Positions 8,738 to 17,179 of a stretch of DNA of 64,000 bases are shown piece by piece. Source of the DNA: Oceanospirillum maris DSM 6286 (GTDB lineage: Bacteria > Pseudomonadota > Gammaproteobacteria > Pseudomonadales > Halomonadaceae); NCBI RefSeq assembly GCF_000422865.1, contig NZ_KE383938.1, positions 1 to 64,000 on the forward strand. The letters are read 5' to 3'. How positions within the stretch are numbered: position 1 is the stretch's first letter; each line of letters opens with the position of its first letter. The notes beneath the pieces are model-generated. The model did no database searches. It saw only the letters and a program-made list of their open reading frames with translations, and was not told where the DNA came from. Position numbers and translations under genes: made by a program.

Positions 8738-8824
8738 CCGCACTCATCACAATAGAGTGGCATTAGCGTGGGAATCTATACCTTCGCTTTGTGTCTTTTT
8801 TCTCATAAAACACACTGAGAAAGT

Positions 8825-8849
8825 ACCATTTCCTAGGGTAGGAAATGGT
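8825..8849. other. 11-bp perfect stem-loop
   Basis: ACCATTTCCTA (8825-8835) pairs perfectly with TAGGAAATGGT (8839-8849) across a 3-nt GGG spacer. There is no T-tract. It may be an operator, or the end of the AraC transcript, or the first element of the putP leader. Confidence 0.6.
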
Positions 8850-8869
8850 TCAAATTAGGCAAAAATAGA

Positions 8870-9024
8870 TGTAATCATCTACGCTCAGTAGATATTACAG
8901 ACATTATGCCCTGTCATATCGAATTAAAAGACGGCTTGCCTTAATCAAATCCCGTTCTTTATCGAATGTGGCTGGTTGGGTTAAAACCTCCTGTTGAGAG
9001 GTTAGCGGAAACACCAGTCGGTGT
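8870..9024 (+). promoter_or_regulatory. Structured 5' leader of putP (candidate cis-regulatory RNA)
   Basis: Three hairpins can be drawn in the leader. The first is TGTAAT-ATCTAC / GTAGAT-ATTACA (8870-8899) with a single bulged C and a 5-nt loop. The second is AACCTC / GAGGTT (8985-9003). The third is ACACC / GGTGT (9011-9024). The start codon follows at 9070 after an AAAGGTAA site. I cannot assign it to a known riboswitch class. No open frame fits the interval, so the 394 bp between AraC and putP otherwise holds only the repeat and palindrome listed separately. Confidence 0.45.
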
Positions 9025-9069
9025 GCCCATAAAAATAACTAGAGAGTCTGCACATAAAGGTAAACTACC

Positions 9070-10545
9070 ATGGTAGAAACTAACGCGATTGTTGGATGGA
9101 CCTTTGTGGTCTATATCGCCCTAATGCTGGGCATCGGTATCTATGCATACCGCAGAACACAGGATCTTTCTGATTACATTCTAGGTGGCCGCAGCTTAGG
9201 CCCTTGGCCTTCGGCACTATCTGCTGGTGCATCTGATATGAGTGGCTGGTTGCTACTCGGTCTGCCTGGTTATGCTCTAGCGGCAGGTTTTGAAGCCTTC
9301 TGGCTTGCTGGTGGCCTTCTTGTCGGTACATGGTTGAACTGGTTGATCGTTGCAGGTCGCCTACGCGTATACAGCCAATTGGCAAGCGATTCCTTAACGC
9401 TGCCGGAGTTCTTTGAGAAACGCTTCCGTGATAACTCTCACCTTCTGCGTATTATCTCTGCGTTCTTTATTCTTATGTTCTTCCTGTTCTATACCAGTTC
9501 TGGCCTAGTGGCAGGCGGTAAGCTCTTCGCAACCGTATTTGGTATGGACTACTTCACTGCGGTGCTGGTTGGTACTCTTGCTGTAATCACTTACACTTTC
9601 TTTGGTGGTTTCCTAGCGGTTTCTTGGACTGACTTGGTTCAAGGCTTAATGATGTGTGCGGCCTTGGTTATCGTTCCTGTCATCCTACTCGGTGAAACCG
9701 GTGGTATGTCCGGTACATTTGCTGCGATGGAAGCGAAAAACCCTGAATTCCTAACCATGTTTAGCGGCATGGATGGTGAGCCACTCACTGCAGTGGCCAT
9801 TATCTCTTTGGTTGCTTGGGGTCTTGGTTACTTTGGTCAGCCTCATATCCTAGCGCGTTTCTCTGCGATCCGTAGCGAAGCTGATATCCCTGCAGCTCGT
9901 CGTATTGCAACGATCTGGACTGCAATCAGCCTGCTAGGTGCTTGCTTTGTAGGCTTTGGCGCTGTTAGCTATCTTGATGCAGGTCTGAGTGATGGCGAAA
10001 CCGTATTTATGGTATTGGTTAACGCTCTATTCCACCCTGTTGTTGCCGGTATATTACTCGCAGCTATTCTAGCAGCGGTTATGTCGACTGCAGATTCTCA
10101 GCTTTTGGTGTGTTCTTCTGCACTAACGGAAGATTTCTACAAATCTCTATTCCGTAAAGATGCCTCTCAGAAAGAACTGGTTATGGTGGGTCGTATTGCT
10201 GTAGTTGCTATTGCGGCTATCGCTCTACTGCTTGCCCGTGACCCAGATTCCTCTGTATTAGGTTTGGTTTCTTACGCTTGGGCTGGTTTTGGTGCCGCAT
10301 TTGGCCCAACCTTGATATTAGCGCTGTTCTGGAAGCGTATGACTCGTAACGGCGCTCTAGCGGGTATCATTGTAGGTGGTGTAACGGTTGTTATCTGGAA
10401 ACAATTAACTGGTGGTATGTTCGACATCTACGAAATTGTACCGGGCTTCATTCTTGCTTGGATCGCTATCTATGCTGTCAGTTTGGTGACTCCTGAACCA
10501 TCTAAAGAAATTCAGGATGAGTTTGAGCAAGTTGCGAACCGCTAG
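9070..10545 (+). CDS. putP: Na+/proline symporter
   Basis: 491 residues with about 13 membrane segments, a member of the SSS (solute:sodium symporter) family. The N-terminal block ILGGRSLGPWPSALSAGASD, with DMSGWLLLGLPG directly after it, is the diagnostic PutP region holding Na+- and proline-binding residues. The segment AAVMSTADSQLLVCSSALTED (about TM8/9) is the second conserved Na+ site. It imports proline for nutrition or osmoprotection. No putA is nearby. ATG 9070 has AAAGGTAA at proper distance. The long structured leader suggests post-transcriptional control. Confidence 0.95.
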   Translation: MVETNAIVGWTFVVYIALMLGIGIYAYRRTQDLSDYILGGRSLGPWPSALSAGASDMSGWLLLGLPGYALAAGFEAFWLAGGLLVGTWLNWLIVAGRLRVYSQLASDSLTLPEFFEKRFRDNSHLLRIISAFFILMFFLFYTSSGLVAGGKLFATVFGMDYFTAVLVGTLAVITYTFFGGFLAVSWTDLVQGLMMCAALVIVPVILLGETGGMSGTFAAMEAKNPEFLTMFSGMDGEPLTAVAIISLVAWGLGYFGQPHILARFSAIRSEADIPAARRIATIWTAISLLGACFVGFGAVSYLDAGLSDGETVFMVLVNALFHPVVAGILLAAILAAVMSTADSQLLVCSSALTEDFYKSLFRKDASQKELVMVGRIAVVAIAAIALLLARDPDSSVLGLVSYAWAGFGAAFGPTLILALFWKRMTRNGALAGIIVGGVTVVIWKQLTGGMFDIYEIVPGFILAWIAIYAVSLVTPEPSKEIQDEFEQVANR

Positions 10546-10561
10546 CCAGCTATTTAAGCCA

Positions 10562-10588
10562 ATTCAAGTGCTCAAGCCGCACTTGAAT
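10562..10588 (+). other. Stem-loop just after putP
   Basis: ATTCAAGTG (10562-10570) pairs with CACTTGAAT (10580-10588) over a 9-nt loop, 16 bp after the putP stop. There is no T-tract. It may protect the mRNA 3' end together with the next hairpin. Confidence 0.6.
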
Positions 10589-10601
10589 GACGGTCAAACT
10601 G

Positions 10602-10643
10602 TTTGAAATAAGAGACCCTTTTTAGGGTCTCTTATCGTTTCAA
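10602..10643 (+). terminator. Long hairpin, probable transcription end after putP
   Basis: ATAAGAGACCCT (10608-10619) pairs perfectly with AGGGTCTCTTAT (10624-10635) over a T4 loop. An outer TTTGAA/TTTCAA pairing extends it across a small bulge. A U-rich run is lacking, so termination is likely but may be Rho-assisted. Confidence 0.65.
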
Positions 10644-10827
10644 ATCTAATTAAAAAAGAGGCTTATAACCTCTGCTCTACCTCTCATTCCTCAATCTACA
10701 AACAAATACTAAAAACCCGAACCCTGAAGCACAAACCTTAAGATATCTGGGTTACAATATTGACAACCGCTTGTATTGTTTTATATCTGACAAGTCTGCA
10801 CCTTGGGCTAGAACTCTGGAATTCTGC

Positions 10828-12639
10828 ATGTCTTTAAAAGCTAACGCTCAGAAAGCATCTACAGCAAAAGGCCTTAAGCACTGGCACAAAGAGCTACTTA
10901 AAGTCTCTTTACCGGCACTTGCTAATACAGGTCAACAGCTGAAGAAACAACTTCAAAATCCTGATTGTTCTCTGCGGGATATTGAGGTTATTGTTGCAGA
11001 AGATCCGGTTCTTTCTTTCCAGTTGCTCACCCAAGCCAACCTGATTCGTACCACGCCTGAAAACGATGTGTTGTCGCTGCCCCATGCACTATCCTTGTTA
11101 GGGATGGATAAGCTTCAGCCTTTGTTGAAAAATATCAAATATATTCAATTTGATCCTAAGAAGGTTACCCATAACGCCTTCTTACAAGCACTGAATATCA
11201 GTCTGCACGCGGCGACTCAAGCATTCTATATTGCAGAGAAAAAGAACAGCGGTAGCGGTGAAGGACATTACTGGATCTCTTTACGCTTAAGCTCCGTTTT
11301 TTGGCTACTCTCTCTGGCATCACCAAAGACCTATCACGGGATTGAACAACGCGTGCTTACCGGTGAAAGTCGCCACATCGTAGAGAAAGAAATACTGGGC
11401 TGTACCACTCAAGAACTGACTCGATCAATGCTCAAGGATTGGCAGCTGAGTAAGTTTACTCAAGAGCACCTTAATAAACTGCTCAATCCGTCGCCAAAAA
11501 TGCTGGCAACCCTTGCAGCATCAGCTTGGCAGGATGGTTTTGCACCCGAAATAAAGCGTGCGCAACATATTTTCCTGCAAACTCCTTGGGTTGCAGCCGT
11601 TTTTGCCCACTGGTTAGCGCTAAATACAGCAGTTAATTGGCAGACACCAAAAACAGACCGAATCGAGCGGATGATTTCAGTTTATCTGAACAGTCCTTTA
11701 AACGATGTCATCACTTTCTTACACCGAAATGCGGTGCACTGTTCCAAAGCGCATGTACTTGAAGGGGTTTGGTCGCCAGCGATAAAACTACTGCACCCCG
11801 CCTTAGAAAGGCGCTCAATTCAAGCGCCAACGGTTTTGGCAAAACCCGAGATACCATCGGCGGAGACTATCGCCAAAGCTAAACGCTATAAAGACTTGTC
11901 TAGCGATACTCGTAAACGGGCTGAATTAAGTAGTGCTAAGCATCCTGCAGCGCTAGAAAAAATAGCACTAGAAAAACCCGTGCAGAGAAAAGTAGTACAG
12001 GAAACAGTAGTACAGGAAAAAGTAGTACAGGAAAAAGAAAAAGCAGCAGAACCGATAAAGCAGGCGGCAGTCAGTACCACATTATTTAAGCTGTTTTATT
12101 TGCAAACAGTTAAACAGCAGCAGGTTTTTTCTATCCATCAAATAATGGATGGTGCAAGTCAGGTGCTTAACTTTGACCTGGGGTTAACACGCTGTATTCT
12201 CTTTATGAAATCAAAAAAAGAGGGTGCCGTGAAAGGTGTGTATGCCAAGGGATTCACTGACAATACACCCTTTGGTGAAATGGCATTATCTGCCGATAAC
12301 CAACATCTCTTTGGTAAGCTATTAAGTAAGCAGGCGGCCCTTTGGGTAACCAAAGAGACACAGGCACGCTTTGTACCTCAACTGCCTAAAGGTCTGTGGT
12401 CTGCATTAGAGCAACCTGATGAATTTGTCTTATCCAGCATTCTATTGCGAGGGGATGTATCCGGTATCCTCTATGCCGACAATACAGGCAGCAATAAAAA
12501 ATTAGATGCGTCTAGTTATGCCACGTTCCGTGGAATCGCCCAAGCGATCAGTCACGGTATGGGGACTCTTGCAGATTTGAAGCAAAAAGAGAAAAAGGAA
12601 AAAAAAGAGAAAGGGCGTAAATCACCGCCCATGGTTTAA
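10828..12639 (+). CDS. HDOD-domain protein with C-terminal GAF-like domain
   Basis: 603 residues from ATG 10828; a TTG at 10771 would add 19 residues. The N-terminal part (about 20-200) is an HDOD domain: DIEVIVAEDPVLSFQLLTQAN and LSLPHALSLLGMDKL. A linker (about 345-420) is rich in Lys, Glu, Val and Gln and includes three KVVQE-type repeats. The last 200 residues resemble a GAF domain (ASQVLNFDLGLTRCILFM ... ISHGMGTL). The tail is strongly basic. HDOD proteins are signalling outputs tied to motility and c-di-GMP networks, lacking the HD phosphohydrolase residues. It is a single gene; its partner is unknown. Confidence 0.8.
   Translation: MSLKANAQKASTAKGLKHWHKELLKVSLPALANTGQQLKKQLQNPDCSLRDIEVIVAEDPVLSFQLLTQANLIRTTPENDVLSLPHALSLLGMDKLQPLLKNIKYIQFDPKKVTHNAFLQALNISLHAATQAFYIAEKKNSGSGEGHYWISLRLSSVFWLLSLASPKTYHGIEQRVLTGESRHIVEKEILGCTTQELTRSMLKDWQLSKFTQEHLNKLLNPSPKMLATLAASAWQDGFAPEIKRAQHIFLQTPWVAAVFAHWLALNTAVNWQTPKTDRIERMISVYLNSPLNDVITFLHRNAVHCSKAHVLEGVWSPAIKLLHPALERRSIQAPTVLAKPEIPSAETIAKAKRYKDLSSDTRKRAELSSAKHPAALEKIALEKPVQRKVVQETVVQEKVVQEKEKAAEPIKQAAVSTTLFKLFYLQTVKQQQVFSIHQIMDGASQVLNFDLGLTRCILFMKSKKEGAVKGVYAKGFTDNTPFGEMALSADNQHLFGKLLSKQAALWVTKETQARFVPQLPKGLWSALEQPDEFVLSSILLRGDVSGILYADNTGSNKKLDASSYATFRGIAQAISHGMGTLADLKQKEKKEKKEKGRKSPPMV
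11991..12035 (+). repeat. Three tandem 15-bp coding repeats
   Basis: The unit AGTAGTACAGGAAAM occurs three times in tandem (11991, 12006, 12021), encoding a KVVQE/TVVQE repeat in the linker of the HDOD protein. Copy number is probably variable by slippage. Confidence 0.85.
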
Positions 12640-12744
12640 GAAGGTGTACTCACTGCATGGGTTACCCCTGACGCCATAGCTACCAAAGCATCATGATCAC
12701 TCATAGCCTCCCTCTTTGGCCTTTAACCAACGGATATTAATGGG

Positions 12745-13767
12745 TTAGTTCATCACACCTAAAAGTTCTTGTTTTAGACGAGGGTCTAATAAAACAGCAC
12801 TTTGAGGCAACCACTCCTTGCGTAACATTAACTTGCGGATAAGCTCATTAGAGCTAATCGCTTGCCGCCAAGTTGGCCCTTTTACAGCATGATCCATACA
12901 AGGTTGAGCGTATTCATTGATATATTCCTGCCAAAATTCTGGTAAAAACCGACGTACCGGACGACCCGTTTCACTAGCAATATGCTCAGCCAAGGCGAAA
13001 CCGCTCGCATCCAAATCACCAAAATGAATGTGCGGCACATACTGCGGCATCATTTTTATGATATGAATGGCTAAATCAGGATAATCCAAGGGTGCCCAAA
13101 CCAGCATAAGATGATCAGGAATATCCATATCGGTAAACACAGATAAGTTTTCGACGGTCATAACCATATAAGGCTGCTCACCATCAACTTCCGTAAGCTC
13201 CATCACATCCCGCTCGGGAATCGCCGCATGGGACATAAGCTGCAAGATAGGCCCAAGTCGAATCGGTTTCATCATTTTACGAACAAGATGCATATCCGTT
13301 GTACCGCGAATGCGCAGTACCGCATCTTCACTAATACGGTATTTAGGCAGTAGGCTTTGTAATTCGCTTGAAATCTCAGCCTGCTCATCGCCGCCATACA
13401 AGGTATTAAAGCTTTTCTTATTAATCCACACCGGCAGATCAAAACGGGTATTAGTACGAACAAACTCAAGCCGCTTCATAAAAGCAGATCGCTCATCACC
13501 CTTAACCGACATACCGGAAAGCGCTAGTTCCTGCCATTTAGGCAACTGGTTATCTAGCATTTTAGGATACTGACTACGCCCTTTTGCCGTTAAACAATAC
13601 TCTTTATCGTTACTGGTCTGCTTCAGCCATTCTCGTTCTAGCAGCCCATTTATCAGCGGCCAGGTATAAACATCACGCCGTATGCGTTCTGTTTTGAATA
13701 AAGCGATAGCGGCATCTCGTACAATCTGACTTTGCCAATCTACTGCTAATTCAGGCTGATCACTCAT
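12745..13767 (-). CDS. Orphan JetD-like protein (DUF3322/DUF2220-type Toprim)
   Basis: 340 residues. The N-terminal half is helical with a possible winged helix (about 20-65) and basic stretches. The C-terminal part carries a Toprim-like signature: MVMTVENLSVF with Glu206, then HIHFGDLDASGFALAEHI with Asp251 and Asp253. This spacing and wording match the C-terminal domain of Wadjet JetD, the nuclease subunit that cleaves plasmid DNA with the JetABC SMC complex. No JetA, JetB or JetC gene is present here: neighbours are HDOD and TetR genes. It may be a stand-alone nuclease or DNA-topology enzyme. The assignment rests on motif reading. Confidence 0.65.
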   Translation of the reverse strand: MSDQPELAVDWQSQIVRDAAIALFKTERIRRDVYTWPLINGLLEREWLKQTSNDKEYCLTAKGRSQYPKMLDNQLPKWQELALSGMSVKGDERSAFMKRLEFVRTNTRFDLPVWINKKSFNTLYGGDEQAEISSELQSLLPKYRISEDAVLRIRGTTDMHLVRKMMKPIRLGPILQLMSHAAIPERDVMELTEVDGEQPYMVMTVENLSVFTDMDIPDHLMLVWAPLDYPDLAIHIIKMMPQYVPHIHFGDLDASGFALAEHIASETGRPVRRFLPEFWQEYINEYAQPCMDHAVKGPTWRQAISSNELIRKLMLRKEWLPQSAVLLDPRLKQELLGVMN

Positions 13768-13882
13768 TGAAAACCTCTTCCTTACAGATATACGTTGAGA
13801 GGCATCATACCTAAAGGCGATTCACGGGAATAGCTCTTACCTGTGATCTAAGGTTTCCAATGGTATTTAAACGTGTTAAAGG

Positions 13883-14464
13883 CTAACGCTGTAACTGTTT
13901 TAACAAGTCATCGGCAATACGCTGATAGTGCCCTCTATCACCGGAAGCCCTCGCCACAAGCATCGCTCCTTGCAAGGATGCTAATAAAATTCGCGACTGA
14001 GACTGAAAGCTACCAGAAAACTGCAGCTCATCGGCGTGCTGGCCTTGCTCTAACGTCTGCCCTAGCCAGCGCTCTGTTTCACAGGTAAAGCGTTGCAGAT
14101 GCTCTTTTGCAGCTTGAGGCAATGCCTCTATTTCGGCAGAGAACATAATAACAGGACAAAGCTTCTCTTTATCTTTGATAATTCGACTGTAAACCCGCGT
14201 TAGCTCTCGGATACGAGTCAAGCAACTGCTGTGCTTAGCATCTAACTGATGCAGTCGTTCAAGAAACTGATCGACGTAGCGAGCACAGAGGCTAACCGCA
14301 AGGTTCCCTTTAGAAGGAAAATGGTAGTGAATACTTGCTTTACGGATGTTCACTCGTTCAGCAATATCTTGGTAGCTAAAACCGTTATAGCCCTGCCGCT
14401 GAAGTAGATCCTGCGCAATGTCGAGGATACGCTCAGCGGTCGATGCATTATTATTTTTATTCAT
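13883..14464 (-). CDS. TetR-family transcriptional repressor
   Basis: 193 residues. The N-terminal helix-turn-helix (about 8-55) is clear: AERILDIAQDLLQRQGYNGF and the recognition part IRKASIHYHFPSKGNLA. The C-terminal ligand domain is helical and ends with a TetR_C-like region. It is read away from the second Kef antiporter across 392 bp and is a candidate regulator of it or of itself. I could not find a confident palindromic operator in that spacer. Confidence 0.92.
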   Translation of the reverse strand: MNKNNNASTAERILDIAQDLLQRQGYNGFSYQDIAERVNIRKASIHYHFPSKGNLAVSLCARYVDQFLERLHQLDAKHSSCLTRIRELTRVYSRIIKDKEKLCPVIMFSAEIEALPQAAKEHLQRFTCETERWLGQTLEQGQHADELQFSGSFQSQSRILLASLQGAMLVARASGDRGHYQRIADDLLKQLQR

Positions 14465-14856
14465 CTAAACCCTAATCATCTGCAAATATAAATGCTGCAG
14501 TTTATCTGTTTGTTATTAGCGGTGGGTGATCACATTACGTCGTAACGCGTCGAGCCATCTTTTTTATTGTTCATCCCTGCAACCTATTATTTTTATTAAG
14601 GGACGCAGGGTTCGCAATCTTAGCATTAATGGAATAGACGAATCATCTTACCGATAGGTATAAGTTTTCCGTGAAACAAAATAAAAACCTTCCACAGGGT
14701 AGGGTTTTACGTTTTACCACAGACCATCACACAAGTCGTATTTTCTTTTTGTCATACAATGATTATTCTGAACAACAATTACCCTGAAGTAAGGTTATCT
14801 TTACCCTGACCAGCAAAAAATGATTTATCCCGATAACGACAAAAATAAGGCTGCGG
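14465..14856. other. Divergent intergenic region TetR / Kef antiporter
   Basis: About 390 bp without a credible gene. It has AT-rich stretches, an imperfect GTCGTAACGCGTCGA dyad near 14538-14553, and an AAGG ribosome site directly before the antiporter. Promoters for both flanking genes must lie here but none is outstanding. Confidence 0.4.
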
Positions 14857-16848
14857 ATGTTAGAAAACACTGACTACTTTAATCAAGTCATGATCATTTT
14901 GGGCGGCTCCGTGGTCTCTACGGCGCTTTTACGCCGCTTACGTCTTCCTCCTGTTCTTGGTTACCTGATGGTCGGTCTTTTAATTGGCCCTTATGCCCTG
15001 CAGCTAATACCCAAAACTAATGATCTGCATTTTTTATCAGAATTTGGCTTGGTGTTCTTACTGTTTTCTCTGGGGCTAGAATTTTCCCTGGGTAAAATGA
15101 ACGCGCTGCGTAAAACGGTATTTGGATTGGGCAGTGCACAAGTTGTTTTATGCAGTCTATTTTTCTGGTCTATTTTGTATTTTCTGTTCGATTTCAGCTC
15201 TGAAACATCTTTGATCATTGCCGGTGCCTTGGGCTTGTCATCAACGGCCATTGTTACCCAAGAGCTAACCCGCTGGAACGAGCTTAATAGTAATCATGGC
15301 CATGCCGCCATTGGTATCTTGCTATTCCAAGACCTTGCCGCCGTCATTTTCCTAATTATGATTCCCGCTCTTGCGGGCACGAACGACAACAGTTTCTCTT
15401 TCGAGATCGGCCTAATTCTACTCAAAGGCCTTGTACTGTTTGCCGTCATGTTAACGGTGGGCAAGTGGCTAATGCCGTTTATTTTCCATGAGGTCAGTAA
15501 AACTCGATCAGAAGAATTATTCGTAATGACAGTGTTACTCGTCGTACTTACCGCCGCTTGGATCACCCATGCCTTTGGTTTATCAATGGCTTTAGGGGCT
15601 TTTCTTGCGGGGATGATGCTGGGCGAGAGCCATTTCAAACATCAAATTGAAGCGGATATTCGTCCGTTCAGGGATATTTTACTGGGACTTTTCTTTGTCA
15701 CTGTTGGTATGGAGTTGAACTATCACATCCTAATCAGCAATATTCACTGGGTCATACTCGGTAGCCTAGGATTGGTTTTATCCAAAGCGGTGTTAATCGC
15801 TATTTTAGCGCACTTATTAGGCAAAGAACGTTCATCATCCATTCGTACCGGCTTGATACTCGCCCAGGGCGGTGAGTTTGGTTTTGCACTCTTAACGCTG
15901 GCACTAACTAATAATCTTTTGGAACCTCAAGTTGCCAGCCTAGTCGTTGCTATTATTGTTTTTTCTATTGCTACAACCCCGTTTTTGATTCGATACAACG
16001 CCCATATTTGCAAGTTGATCATGCCAAATAAGCCCCATGAAGAACCAAGCCCTCACAATTCGGATGAGCTTGCAGAGGCCACATCAGAGCTTAGTCGCCA
16101 TATTATTATTTGTGGCTTTGGTCGTGTTGGGCAGACTGTCGCACGGTTTATGCGTAAAGAAAATTTACCCATTCTTGCTTTAGATAATGATTCTATTCGG
16201 ATTCAAGAGGCGACTGGCGGTGGCGAAAATGCCTTCTTTGGCGACTCTTCTAGCCGAAATGTACTAGAGGCCGCAGGCCTGCACAGAGCCAGTTTAGTGG
16301 TTATTACCGTTAACGAGTACGAACAATCCCTCGGTATTCTAAGAAGCGTTAGAGCTTTAGATGACGACATTCCCGTGGTCGTTCGTACCAGTGACGATAG
16401 TCATTTAGAAGACTTGAAAAGAGAAGGTGCAACGGAAGTCATCCCAGAAGCATTAGAAGGCAGTTTAATGCTTGTGACCCATGTAATGACCCAGATGCAG
16501 ATTCCATTTCGTCGAATTGCCAAAATGGTTCAAACCGCTCGGGAGCAACGTTATCAATTGCTTCATGGTTACTTCCATGGGCGACAATCACAGCTGCTAG
16601 ACAAAGAGGGTAATCCACTTATACGTTTGCATCCTGTGAAAATTAGTGACGGCTGCTTTGCGGCGAATAAAACACTAAATGAGCTCAATTTTGATCATCG
16701 GCAAGTTAAGGTCCTACGGGTTAACCGTCAGGATCTCGATATTGAAAAGCCAGAGGCATCGTTCCGCTTAGAGAGCGGCGACACGCTTATTTTACAAGGT
16801 ATGTCTGACCATATTGAACAAGCAGAAGCCCGCGTATACAGTGGGTAA
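14857..16848 (+). CDS. Kef-type K+/H+ antiporter (KefB/KefC-like) with RCK_N and RCK_C
   Basis: 663 residues. The CPA2 transport domain occupies about 5-385 (12-13 membrane segments, motif AFGLSMALGAFLAGMMLGES). An RCK/TrkA-N Rossmann domain follows (HIIICGFGRVGQTVARFM, about 415-535), then a TrkA-C domain (about 575-655) ending in GDTLILQG. Unlike the antiporter at 5148 it has both ligand domains and is closer to KefB/KefC, which expel K+ on electrophile stress under glutathione control; glutathione gating is not shown here. No KefF/KefG-type flavoprotein is adjacent. A ComFB gene follows after 55 bp. Confidence 0.9.
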   Translation: MLENTDYFNQVMIILGGSVVSTALLRRLRLPPVLGYLMVGLLIGPYALQLIPKTNDLHFLSEFGLVFLLFSLGLEFSLGKMNALRKTVFGLGSAQVVLCSLFFWSILYFLFDFSSETSLIIAGALGLSSTAIVTQELTRWNELNSNHGHAAIGILLFQDLAAVIFLIMIPALAGTNDNSFSFEIGLILLKGLVLFAVMLTVGKWLMPFIFHEVSKTRSEELFVMTVLLVVLTAAWITHAFGLSMALGAFLAGMMLGESHFKHQIEADIRPFRDILLGLFFVTVGMELNYHILISNIHWVILGSLGLVLSKAVLIAILAHLLGKERSSSIRTGLILAQGGEFGFALLTLALTNNLLEPQVASLVVAIIVFSIATTPFLIRYNAHICKLIMPNKPHEEPSPHNSDELAEATSELSRHIIICGFGRVGQTVARFMRKENLPILALDNDSIRIQEATGGGENAFFGDSSSRNVLEAAGLHRASLVVITVNEYEQSLGILRSVRALDDDIPVVVRTSDDSHLEDLKREGATEVIPEALEGSLMLVTHVMTQMQIPFRRIAKMVQTAREQRYQLLHGYFHGRQSQLLDKEGNPLIRLHPVKISDGCFAANKTLNELNFDHRQVKVLRVNRQDLDIEKPEASFRLESGDTLILQGMSDHIEQAEARVYSG

Positions 16849-16903
16849 TAGCTTAAAGACTCACCAGAGTGCTAAAACTAGATGTCATCTATAGGGGTAT
16901 GTC

Positions 16904-17179
16904 ATGTTACTTCAAAATATTCAAAACTATTATGAAAAGTTAATCATTGAAGAGCTAACAGAGCGAGGCCTATTGCCTGATAACACCAAGCAAGACTACG
17001 TTGAAGATATCGCCTGTGTCGCGCTAAACAGCCTGCCGCCACAATATATTCGCTTTGAGGTTGATATGGGGTTCTTTATGGAAGATGAAGACCATTACGT
17101 GATGCATCAGCAGGTAAAAGAAGCCTTAGATGCCGCTATCGATTTTGTTAACCACCATAAAAATCATGAAGTGAAATAA
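16904..17179 (+). CDS. ComFB-family small protein (possible cyclic dinucleotide receptor)
   Basis: 91 residues matching the ComFB ('late competence development') family: IQNYYEKLIIEELTERGL at the start and DIACVALNSLPPQYIRFEVDM in the middle. Recent work on the family describes cyclic di-AMP/di-GMP binding; that is family knowledge, not visible in the sequence. The usual Cys cluster is reduced to one Cys. It shares a strand and short spacing with the Kef antiporter. Its stop codon abuts the stop of the convergent lipid-kinase gene with no base between. Confidence 0.82.
   Translation: MLLQNIQNYYEKLIIEELTERGLLPDNTKQDYVEDIACVALNSLPPQYIRFEVDMGFFMEDEDHYVMHQQVKEALDAAIDFVNHHKNHEVK

Noticed and set aside
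8676-8858. 60-residue open frame after the AraC gene
   Set aside because: It starts right at the AraC stop, runs over the direct repeat and palindrome, and shows no ribosome site or protein-like composition.
12745-13767. Complete Wadjet defence system
   Set aside because: Only a JetD-like gene is present; none of the neighbours is a JetA, JetB or JetC homologue.
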